The notes beneath the pieces are model-generated. The model saw only the letters and a program-made list of their open reading frames with translations, did not search any database and was not told the DNA's origin. Positions 15,561-22,815 of a stretch of DNA of 37,907 nucleotides are shown one piece after another. How positions within the stretch are numbered: position 1 is the stretch's first letter; every line of letters starts with the position of its first letter. This DNA comes from a bacterium (lineage in GTDB: Bacteria; CG2-30-53-67), in contig CAKKPE010000014.1 of NCBI GenBank assembly GCA_919901565.1, positions 1 through 37,907 of the forward strand. Direction: 5' to 3'. A program made the position numbers and the translations under genes.

Positions 15561-15658
15561 CTGTTACCTCATGGCAATTATTTGAAAGTCCGACAACTCA
15601 CTCTTACTTGATGGAAGGGTGAGTAAGTCGGGGGGTGGAGAAATCCGTATTTTTATGC

Positions 15659-17209
15659 TCAATGGGCCGGCCAATCATGTGTGCTCCAGTAAAATCCCCA
15701 ATTCGGACCCCGCAGAAATGTTCCGACGTAGGTCAAGATGGTAAAGCCTATCAGGAAGCACGAGAATAAGGCAAGGGCTCCCATACGGGATGAACCTGTT
15801 TTGCGCATCACGATAATAGACCAGGCCGCATAAATTGCAGCCAGTATGCTGCCGGGATTGAAGGCAATGATAAACAGTTGGTTGATATGCGGAAACCATT
15901 CACGCAGCCACCCGAAATTTACAGGGATAGCAACTGTAAGAACCGCAGCGACCGCAGCAAAGGCCATTGACCATAGGGTGATCCGTTTCCCCTCCGAACC
16001 GCTGAACCAGACACCGGCCGGCTCGTTTTCCCGATCGAGAAAAGGAACCAAGGCTAAGCCGATAAGGGCTATCCCCGGGACCACGGTCCCCCCAACGAAG
16101 GCTGAATAGGAGAGGAGTTCCTGTACACCCAGGAAGTACCAGGGAGCCTTGGCCGGGTTCTCAGGCAATAAAGGATTAGCCGGTCCTTTTAAGGGAGCGT
16201 CGGAGATCATTGCCAGGGCTAGACAGATCAGCATGTTGATCATAAAAATCAGGAGTTCCGCGCGCAAAAGATACGGCCAGGAAGAGACTGTCTCATCGGG
16301 ATTCAGTCCGGTATGCGAGGTCTTTCCCTTGATCACAGCCATCAGGCCATAGGTCTTGCTCGGCGCCTTTTCCGGCGGGACCGGCTCCGGAGACATGGTC
16401 CCAACACCCTTGCCCGCGGCGACCGGCGTCCCCTCGGGACGCCCAAGCCCGCCATCCTTGCGAATCCGCCAGATATGGACGCCTATGGCCATGCTGATCA
16501 GGATCGGAAAGAGCATCACATGGAGCATATAGAATCGTATCAAGGCGTCTTGACCCACTTCGCTTGATCCCAGAAAGAGCTCCTTCGGAAAATTGCCGAG
16601 CTTATGAAACACTTGCGGCAGCCCCAGGGCGTGAATCAGTTCGTTCGCAGAACCGAGGATATTGGCAACGATCAATAGAGCCCAGTAGCCGAGCTGATCC
16701 CACGGCAGGAAGTATCCTGTCAATGAAAGCGCCAGTGTCAGCACAAAGAGGACTATTCCGAGCAGCCAATTGAACTCCCTCGGCGACTTGTACGAGGAGG
16801 TATAGAAGACCCTCGCCATATGAAGAAAAACGAAAAGGACCATCATGTGCGCCGCCCACCGGTGAGCGTTTCGGATCAGGCGTCCGGCCGGTACGACATA
16901 GTGCAGGTCCTTGATGGAATCATAAGCGAGGTCGAGCGACGGGACGTAGTAGACCATCAACAGGATGCCGGTTATCGTCAAAATGATAAATTGCGATATG
17001 AGCGATACTCCAAGCCCCCATGTCGCTGTCAGACGAAGAGAATTGGGATGTACCCGCGTTGAATGGATATGAAGAAAGAAATTGCTGAAGACCGCCTGAG
17101 AACGGGTTCGATCCGAGGTCGGCGCCCCGTGCCGGATGAATGAATTATAAAAATTCAGGGGCATCGCCTTAATATTTCCCCAAAAACTGTTGTTTTCCGA
17201 AGAAGGCAT
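15659..17209 (-). CDS. cytochrome b of a bc-type quinol oxidoreductase
   Basis: A 516-residue cytochrome b containing both the cytochrome b6-like and subunit IV-like parts in one chain. Counting from this ATG, haem ligands are His116 and His130 in helix B (AHRWAAHMM...FLHMARVFY) and His230 and His245 in helix D (MLHVML...GVHIWR). The helix D pair is separated by 14 residues, the b6-type spacing. The quinol-site PEWY motif is replaced by APWY (KAPWYFLGVQEL). The C-terminus carries extra helices and ends RGPNWGFYWSTHDWPAH, seen in non-proteobacterial bc complexes. A GTG two codons upstream is an alternative start. It lies 18 bases after the Rieske gene and is clearly its partner. Confidence 0.93.
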   Translation of the reverse strand: MPSSENNSFWGNIKAMPLNFYNSFIRHGAPTSDRTRSQAVFSNFFLHIHSTRVHPNSLRLTATWGLGVSLISQFIILTITGILLMVYYVPSLDLAYDSIKDLHYVVPAGRLIRNAHRWAAHMMVLFVFLHMARVFYTSSYKSPREFNWLLGIVLFVLTLALSLTGYFLPWDQLGYWALLIVANILGSANELIHALGLPQVFHKLGNFPKELFLGSSEVGQDALIRFYMLHVMLFPILISMAIGVHIWRIRKDGGLGRPEGTPVAAGKGVGTMSPEPVPPEKAPSKTYGLMAVIKGKTSHTGLNPDETVSSWPYLLRAELLIFMINMLICLALAMISDAPLKGPANPLLPENPAKAPWYFLGVQELLSYSAFVGGTVVPGIALIGLALVPFLDRENEPAGVWFSGSEGKRITLWSMAFAAVAAVLTVAIPVNFGWLREWFPHINQLFIIAFNPGSILAAIYAAWSIIVMRKTGSSRMGALALFSCFLIGFTILTYVGTFLRGPNWGFYWSTHDWPAH

Positions 17210-17227
17210 GATCACGTCTCTCTTTCT

Positions 17228-17695
17228 CTATACCCGATAAAATTCGGCTTGTTTGGTCTCTCTCGCGTTGTCCACTAAGATTGTTCCATCAGGCGCCTGT
17301 GAAACGGCCAGCCACTTCAGTGACCGGGGTGCAGGTCCGCCGATCACATTGCCGATTCTGTCAAACTTCGACCCGTGGCAGGGGCACGTAAATCCTTCTC
17401 CCGTATCCCGTACGATGCAGCCCAAGTGTGTGCATACCAGCGAAAGCGCCCCTATCCCCTCATTGGTGGCCACTATCCGCACCTTCCGATCCGGAATGTC
17501 CTTGGTTGTTCCAGGCGGGAAATCCGTCGGTTTCCCCACGCGGAAGATACTGGACGCCTCAGGCGATACACGCGGTCTTGGCAGGCGGAGCATCCCGATC
17601 GTAGAGATGAGGATTGCAAGAAATGCCGACCATAACCCCGCCAACCCCAGAAAATCGCGGCGAGTCACTGCCTCTTTTTCTAATCTACCTGCCAT
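17228..17695 (-). CDS. Rieske [2Fe-2S] protein
   Basis: A 155-residue Rieske protein. A TAT-like signal anchor (TRRDFLGLAG then a hydrophobic helix to about residue 36) should place the cluster domain in the periplasm. Cluster motifs are CTHLGC (88-93) and CPCHGS (104-109), giving the two Cys and two His ligands. It takes the first electron from quinol at the cytochrome b site. I chose the ATG at 17695, which has AGGAG eight bases upstream; the longer frame to 17770 lies inside the preceding gene. The start overlaps the flavoprotein gene by 16 bases, so the two proteins are probably made in a coupled way. Confidence 0.93.
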   Translation of the reverse strand: MAGRLEKEAVTRRDFLGLAGLWSAFLAILISTIGMLRLPRPRVSPEASSIFRVGKPTDFPPGTTKDIPDRKVRIVATNEGIGALSLVCTHLGCIVRDTGEGFTCPCHGSKFDRIGNVIGGPAPRSLKWLAVSQAPDGTILVDNARETKQAEFYRV

Positions 17696-19599
17696 TTCAA
17701 TTTCTCCTCGAGGATAAAACGTTCCATGGTTATCGCGCCGGTGGGACAGCGTTCGGCACAAAGACTGCATCGAATGCAGACCGTTTCATCCTTTATGATT
17801 GCCGAGGCCGACTCTGACGGAAAGCCGTCCAGTTGGCCCGACAAAACCTCACCCAATTCTTTTTCTCCCGTTATCTGATCCAACGGTACGATCCGGAGGC
17901 AGTCTTCAGGACAGACATCCACACAGCCTCCGCACAAAATACACCGCTCACCGTCAAAGATCGTGTTGACGCTGCAATCCAGGCAGCGGCTCGCCTCACA
18001 CCGTGCCTCCTCGTCAGCAAAATTCTTCTCCACGGGGCGGTTCTGTCCGGCAAGACGATCCTTCACGGGCGTGGTAGGGAGTACATGGCGCCGTCTCTTT
18101 TCATACCCAGGCTCCCGCTTGTATGCGGCAAGAGGGAAATGGAGTTCCACGTCTTTTGCCACGATCTTGCGTCCTGTAAATTTTTCATATACGGAACGTG
18201 CAACAGACTTGCCCGAGGCTATTGCATGGATCATCAATTTGGTGCCATATGCCAGGTCCCCTGCCACGAAAACATCAGGCACGGAAGTCGTTCCGGTCAC
18301 GGGATCGCAAGCGATAAAACCGCGCCCGGTTAGTTTCAGACCATCCCGTTCGGCATCAATAAATGAGATGTCTACGGTCTGGCCGATGGAGATAAGGACA
18401 TTATCGCAGGGGATTTCAGTAACATCGTTTTCGTCAAAGAGAGGACTGAAGCGCCGCTGTTCATCAAAGACTCGAATGCAGCGATGGAACCTTACTCCCA
18501 CAACACGCCCGTCTTCAACCTGAATCTCCTTGGGCCCAATGCTGTTGTGGCGGATGACCCCCTCCTCGTCTCCCTCGATAATCTCGACGTCGTCGGCCGG
18601 CATTTCCTCAAGGGATTCGAGCGAACATAGGTGTACCTCGCTGACTCCCATTGACCGCTTCGCAGTACGTGCGGCATCGAGCGAGATCTGGCGCAGAACC
18701 GTTCGGCCTACATCATACGCAACATTTCCACCCCCAATGACGACCACGCGTCCTCCGAGTTGAAGTGGATTGCCGATCGAGATATCCCTCAGGAATTCAA
18801 CGCCTCCGATAACACCCTCAGCATTGCTCCCCGGAATCGGAAGTTTGCTCGACCGCTTGGCGCCGACGGCGACGATCACCGCATCGTGCCGCTCCCTTAA
18901 CTCAGGAAACGAAACGTCGCGGCCCACGCAGCAGTTCGGGACCCCTTTCACGCCCATGGCAGTAATCACTTCAATCTCGGCTTGAATCAGATCACGGGGG
19001 AGGCGATATTCGGGAATACCCACGGTGAGCATGCCGCCCAGCTTAGCTTCCATCTCGTAGATCGTAACCGAAAACCCGAGCAAAGCCAGGTCGTGGGCTG
19101 CGGCAAGCCCCGCAGGCCCGCAGCCGATAATGCCGATACTTTCCCCTTTTACGCGGGGGATCTCTTCATTGGTCAATGACTGCAGAAAAGGGAGGAGTTC
19201 TTCCTTCCGCTGACACTGTCGCGGAGCATATCGCTGCGAGGCCTCTTTGAGAAATTCTATCAGACTCTTTCCGCCGTCATCTCTCGCCTCCGGTCCGAAG
19301 CGTTCGCAGACAAACCGCTTCAACGGACGTATGGAGATCGGTTCGTCGAATTCACTCCGCCGGCAGGACCGCTCACACGGCGCTCCGCATACCCGTCCGC
19401 AGATCGACGCAAGGGGATTGGGCCCTCGGGCAATGAGGTAGGCCATTTCATCGTTGCCTTCGGCAATGGCCCGCACGTACCCCCGTGCGTCCGTGTGCAC
19501 GGGACAGGCCTCCTGGCACTTGATCTGCTCACGCCAGTACGCATGATCCGGCACCCGGACGTTCCAAGACTCCTTGCCCTTTTCATGTTCCCGGCTCAC
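17680..19599 (-). CDS. GltD-like FAD/NAD(P) iron-sulfur oxidoreductase
   Basis: A 639-residue flavoprotein of the glutamate-synthase small-subunit type. An N-terminal Fer4_20-like region has CQEACP and ICGRVCGAPCERSCRR cysteines for two 4Fe-4S clusters. A FAD site (GIIGCGPAGLAAA) lies near residue 156, and an NAD(P) site (VVIGGGNVAYD) near 286. A second FAD segment is FVAGDLAYG. The C-terminus adds CEASRCLDC and two ferredoxin-type motifs (CILCGGCVDVCPEDC and CIRCSLCAERCP). No signal peptide is visible, so it should face the cytoplasm. I chose GTG at 19599 (AAGGA six bases upstream); a TTG at 19614 is the alternative. Lying between a cytochrome c and the Rieske gene, it could link NAD(P)H or ferredoxin to the quinone complex; that is inference. 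Confidence 0.88.
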   Translation of the reverse strand: MSREHEKGKESWNVRVPDHAYWREQIKCQEACPVHTDARGYVRAIAEGNDEMAYLIARGPNPLASICGRVCGAPCERSCRRSEFDEPISIRPLKRFVCERFGPEARDDGGKSLIEFLKEASQRYAPRQCQRKEELLPFLQSLTNEEIPRVKGESIGIIGCGPAGLAAAHDLALLGFSVTIYEMEAKLGGMLTVGIPEYRLPRDLIQAEIEVITAMGVKGVPNCCVGRDVSFPELRERHDAVIVAVGAKRSSKLPIPGSNAEGVIGGVEFLRDISIGNPLQLGGRVVVIGGGNVAYDVGRTVLRQISLDAARTAKRSMGVSEVHLCSLESLEEMPADDVEIIEGDEEGVIRHNSIGPKEIQVEDGRVVGVRFHRCIRVFDEQRRFSPLFDENDVTEIPCDNVLISIGQTVDISFIDAERDGLKLTGRGFIACDPVTGTTSVPDVFVAGDLAYGTKLMIHAIASGKSVARSVYEKFTGRKIVAKDVELHFPLAAYKREPGYEKRRRHVLPTTPVKDRLAGQNRPVEKNFADEEARCEASRCLDCSVNTIFDGERCILCGGCVDVCPEDCLRIVPLDQITGEKELGEVLSGQLDGFPSESASAIIKDETVCIRCSLCAERCPTGAITMERFILEEKLKWQVD

Positions 19600-19657
19600 C
19601 CTGCTTCCTTTCAAAAGACGGCGCCACGCCGCTCATATTCGGTTGTATGCCGGGGAT

Positions 19658-19972
19658 CTATTTGCACTTCAAACTGCTGTAATGGGCCGCCAGATTTTCG
19701 ATATCCGCGTCGGTCAGCGGCTTGGCCATGGGGCTCATCACCGGATCCGAGCGGGTCCCATCCCGGAATGCCTTGAGCTGTTTAATGATGTAGTCCTTTT
19801 TCTGTGCCGCCAGGTTCGGCCACATGGGGTTACTGCTGATTCCATCGGGGCCGTGACATGCGGCGCAGATGGCTGCGGCTTTCTCCTTGCCGATGTCGGT
19901 GTCTTTGGACTGAGCCGATCCGTACACGCCCAACAGGGCAACGACCATTAATAATTTAGTCAAATGTTTCAT
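19658..19972 (-). CDS. small periplasmic cytochrome c (class I, c553-like)
   Basis: A 104-residue monohaem cytochrome c. It has a cleavable-looking signal peptide (MKHLTKLLMVVALLGVYGSA), a CAACH haem site near residue 36, and MSPMAKPLTDADIENLAAHY, where a Met can be the distal ligand. The shape fits a soluble class I cytochrome that shuttles electrons in the periplasm. It is the first gene of the second respiratory unit, with a strong promoter about 110 bases upstream. Confidence 0.88.
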   Translation of the reverse strand: MKHLTKLLMVVALLGVYGSAQSKDTDIGKEKAAAICAACHGPDGISSNPMWPNLAAQKKDYIIKQLKAFRDGTRSDPVMSPMAKPLTDADIENLAAHYSSLKCK

Positions 19973-20083
19973 AGTTTCCTCTCCTGCTGCATAGTGTTTT
20001 TAAAATGCCCTAAGGCCTTGGACCAGGGCGACTTATCTCTGACCTCCACTTGTCACCCACGACCCCCAGGGTAACCGGGGAAA

Positions 20084-20112
20084 ATATTATATCGCGCATT
20101 TCCTTGTGTCAA
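20084..20112 (-). promoter_or_regulatory. sigma-70-like promoter of the Rieske/cytochrome unit
   Basis: On the minus strand a perfect TTGACA (20112-20107) is followed at 17 bases by TAATAT (20089-20084), or at 15 bases by a perfect TATAAT (20091-20086). This shows the flavoprotein/Rieske/cytochrome genes can be transcribed independently of the act genes. The leader to the ATG at 19972 is about 100 bases and contains a hairpin (GCCCT 20007-20011 with AGGGC 20025-20029). Confidence 0.65.
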
Positions 20113-20118
20113 GGAAAT
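20098..20118. promoter_or_regulatory. perfect palindrome over the -35 box (putative operator)
   Basis: ATTTCCTTG (20098-20106) and CAAGGAAAT (20110-20118) are exact nine-base inverted arms around TGT. The palindrome covers the -35 element of the promoter above, so a dimeric regulator bound here would block or control transcription. The regulator is unknown. Confidence 0.55.
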
Positions 20119-20153
20119 ATTCACTTCGTAATAATTTTTGATATGGTTATGCG

Positions 20154-20675
20154 TCATGGTTGCCCTTCATTCCGAATCTTCACCGCTCCCGCACCTTGAA
20201 GGATCTCTACCGCCTTGTTCTGCTGAGCCCCGTCCTGACAGCTCACAGAGATCCCGATCAACCCTTGGGAAATTCCCGGATCGTACACTTTATTCTTGAA
20301 GCCGGGCAGTCCCATCTCCAGGAACATCCCTCCGATGGTTCCAAGAATAGCGAAGAGCATCATAAACTCAAAGGTGATGATCCCCACTGGAAAGAGCGAG
20401 ATGATCGGTTTATCGCCGGTATGCAGGGGGTATAACCAGGCCGTACCCGCAGCCAGCAAGAACCCGAAACCCGCTCCCATCATCCCGCCCGCCAGGGAGA
20501 TCCAGCGTAAAAAAGAGCGGCCTTCATCCTTCACGATGACTCCGTCGGGATAGGGCCCTGAGGAGATAGACGTGATCTCTTTCTCAGAGAAGCCTCCCTG
20601 GACGAGTGCTTCAGCCGCGGCCGCTGCTGTTTCTAAATCTTTATAGAGTCCCAGTATTTCCACACGATTACTCAT
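20154..20675 (-). CDS. actD: ActD-like membrane subunit (DUF3341)
   Basis: A 173-residue DUF3341 protein. An N-terminal cytoplasmic alpha-beta domain (residues 1-50, EILGLYKDLETAAAAAEALV) is followed by two membrane helices (about 57-82 and 93-118) and a C-terminal domain (GLIGISVSC...AVEILQGAGAVKI). This is the layout of ActD, a structural subunit of alternative complex III. Its start overlaps the end of actC by eight bases. It is the last gene of the first respiratory unit. Confidence 0.88.
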   Translation of the reverse strand: MSNRVEILGLYKDLETAAAAAEALVQGGFSEKEITSISSGPYPDGVIVKDEGRSFLRWISLAGGMMGAGFGFLLAAGTAWLYPLHTGDKPIISLFPVGIITFEFMMLFAILGTIGGMFLEMGLPGFKNKVYDPGISQGLIGISVSCQDGAQQNKAVEILQGAGAVKIRNEGQP

Positions 20676-22044
20676 CTGTGATAATGGTCTTCAATTTGGC
20701 CCGCCCCAGACGTGCCTCCGACTTGAAATGCTCGCCTTCCAGCATATCGTTGATGGAGACAATGGGGAAAAACTTGGCAAAGAGAGTATAAAGAAGTGCA
20801 AACCCGGCAAAGGCCGCAACCATAATCGAGACCTCCACCCAGGTCGGACGGTAATCTCCCCAGATAAAGGGGACGTTTCTGTGGGACAGGATCGGAACAA
20901 TGATCAGGAATCTTTCAATGAACATCCCCACATTCACGAACAGAGAAATGAGCAGCATGGCCGGAACGGACCTCCGTATCCTTTTAAAACAGAGCGCAGG
21001 AATCGTGATAAAGGAGTTCCCCAATACCATCAAACCGAGTAGAAAACAGTATTTCTCTCCGGTAAAGATGAAGACCTCCCACTCGATGGGCTTGTGTCCA
21101 TACCAGGTGGTCAGGATCTCGGCGAAATAGAAGTAGGACCAGAGCAGGGAGACGGTGAGGAGGATCTTCCCCATGTTGTCAAAATGGATTGGCCGGAGAT
21201 ATGCCTCCAGGTGAAAGGCCTTGCGTATTATCACCATGAGCGTGATCACGGCGGCCACGCCGGAGAAGATAGCCCCGATCACGAAATAGGGAGCAAAGAT
21301 GGTGCTGTGCCAGCCGGGGACCAGTGTCATGGCAAAATCCCATGAAACGATAGAGTGAACCGAGACGGCCACCGGGATAATCAGGACCGCCATGAGGGTA
21401 GAGGCCCTGGCGAATACGCGCCACTCGTGGGCCGTCCCGCGCCATCCCATGGCAAGCATCGAATAGAGTTTCTTTCTCCAGCCCGAAGACCGGTCCCGGA
21501 CGATGGCGAGATCCGGAAGCATCCCCAAGTAGAGAAAGAGAGAACTTCCGATGATATAGACGGTAATGGCCATGATATCCCAGAGGAGCGGCGAGCGGAA
21601 GTTCGGCCAGAGGCCCCGCTGGTTCGGAATGGGGAGAAAGTAGAGGAGCTTCCATGGGCGGCCCAGATGGATCAGGGGGAAGGTTCCGGCCACCATGATC
21701 GCAAAGACCGTCATGGCCTCGGCCCCGCGCAGGATGGGCCTTCGCCATTCGGCCTTGGTAAGACGCAGGATTGCGGAGACCATAGTCCCTGAATGGGAAA
21801 GGCCCACCCAGAAGACAAAGCTGACGATGTAGAAGCCCCACATCACGGGCAGGTTGATTCCGGCCACTCCCAAGCCCATGCGGATCTGGTATCCCCAGGC
21901 AATGGCCCCCCAGATCACCACGAGGCCCAGGAACCCCGAAAGAAGAAACCACTTCCAGGTGGGCGGGTTCATGGATGAGGTCAAATCCTGCTGCACGGCC
22001 TCAACCTTTTCCGGGGTCAGATCTTCTTCATCGGACATGCTCAT
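20668..22044 (-). CDS. actC: ActC / NrfD-family quinone-interacting membrane subunit
   Basis: A 458-residue integral membrane protein of the NrfD/PsrC family with about ten helices. The region GINLPVMWGFYIVSFVFWVG then LSHSGTMVSAILRL is typical of ActC, where the periplasmic-side quinol site lies next to the iron-sulfur subunit. It also contains EWRRPILRGAEAMTVFAIMV and HLGRPWKLLYFLP, conserved in the family. The gene overlaps actB2 upstream by 17 bases and actD downstream by eight bases, so the three are tightly coupled. Usual ACIII loci also encode a second NrfD protein, ActF; none is present here. Confidence 0.92.
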   Translation of the reverse strand: MSMSDEEDLTPEKVEAVQQDLTSSMNPPTWKWFLLSGFLGLVVIWGAIAWGYQIRMGLGVAGINLPVMWGFYIVSFVFWVGLSHSGTMVSAILRLTKAEWRRPILRGAEAMTVFAIMVAGTFPLIHLGRPWKLLYFLPIPNQRGLWPNFRSPLLWDIMAITVYIIGSSLFLYLGMLPDLAIVRDRSSGWRKKLYSMLAMGWRGTAHEWRVFARASTLMAVLIIPVAVSVHSIVSWDFAMTLVPGWHSTIFAPYFVIGAIFSGVAAVITLMVIIRKAFHLEAYLRPIHFDNMGKILLTVSLLWSYFYFAEILTTWYGHKPIEWEVFIFTGEKYCFLLGLMVLGNSFITIPALCFKRIRRSVPAMLLISLFVNVGMFIERFLIIVPILSHRNVPFIWGDYRPTWVEVSIMVAAFAGFALLYTLFAKFFPIVSINDMLEGEHFKSEARLGRAKLKTIITDE

Positions 22045-22765
22045 GCCCCCCTCCCTTGAGGTAAATCACCGAGGGATCGGTCCCCAGATCCTCGATCAGC
22101 CTGAACCGCCTGGGACTTTTAGAAAATCGAAAGACCCGGCTCTTGGGATCGGCAAGATTCCCGAAGATAATGGCATCAGGCGGGCAGGTCTGTGCGCAGG
22201 CCGGCTGGATCTCTCCGTCTCTCACCGCCCTTCCATCAAGTCTGGCGGTTTCCTTTGCCCTTCGTATACGCTGAATACAGAACGTGCACTTCTCCATGAC
22301 CCCTTTGGTGCGGACGGTGACGTCGGGGCTCAGTTGCTGGTCCAGCGGCTCCGGGAATGAAGGCTCAAAAAAGTTGAAGACCCGGACCGAATAAGGGCAA
22401 TTGTTGGCGCAGTAGCGGGTCCCCACGCACCGGTTGTAGACCTGGGCGTTGAGCCCTTCGGCATTATGGTAGCTGGCATAGACCGGACAGACCGGCTCGC
22501 ACGGGGCGTTGTTGCACTGCTGGCAGAGGACCGGAATGAACCTCGCCCGGACATGCGGGTACTCCCCCTCCCAGTAGCGTTCGATCCGGATCCAGTGCAT
22601 GGCGCGCCCGTATCCGCTCAACTCCTTACCCACGAAAGGAACATTGTTTTCCGCATGACAGGCCACCACGCAGGCCCCGCACCCGGTGCACCGGTCCAGG
22701 TCAATGACCATGCCCCATTTGTATTTCACTGCACGCTCTTTTTTGTCTGTGTCTTTCATACTCAT
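22028..22765 (-). CDS. ActB2-like four-cluster ferredoxin subunit
   Basis: A 245-residue iron-sulfur protein of the NrfC/PsrB/DmsB type. Cysteine groups are CTGCGACVVAC, CQQCNNAPCEPVC, CVGTRYCANNC and CTFC...CAQTC, enough for four cubane clusters forming a wire. It lacks its own signal peptide, so it may be exported together with the TAT-bearing ActB1. In many alternative complex III systems this domain is the C-terminal part of a single ActB; here it is a separate gene. It lies 50 bases after actB1 and overlaps actC. Confidence 0.9.
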   Translation of the reverse strand: MSMKDTDKKERAVKYKWGMVIDLDRCTGCGACVVACHAENNVPFVGKELSGYGRAMHWIRIERYWEGEYPHVRARFIPVLCQQCNNAPCEPVCPVYASYHNAEGLNAQVYNRCVGTRYCANNCPYSVRVFNFFEPSFPEPLDQQLSPDVTVRTKGVMEKCTFCIQRIRRAKETARLDGRAVRDGEIQPACAQTCPPDAIIFGNLADPKSRVFRFSKSPRRFRLIEDLGTDPSVIYLKGGGHEHVR

Positions 22766-22815
22766 GAAGAATCAAAGATCAAAGATAAAAAATCAAAATC
22801 TTTAATTTCTACGGT

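Noticed and set aside
14541-15611. 356-codon open frame on the plus strand opposite the nine-haem gene
   Set aside because: It lies entirely antisense to a cytochrome with nine haem motifs and has no recognisable domain; it is a shadow frame. The same applies to other long opposing frames, such as 5112-5795 and 7565-8254.
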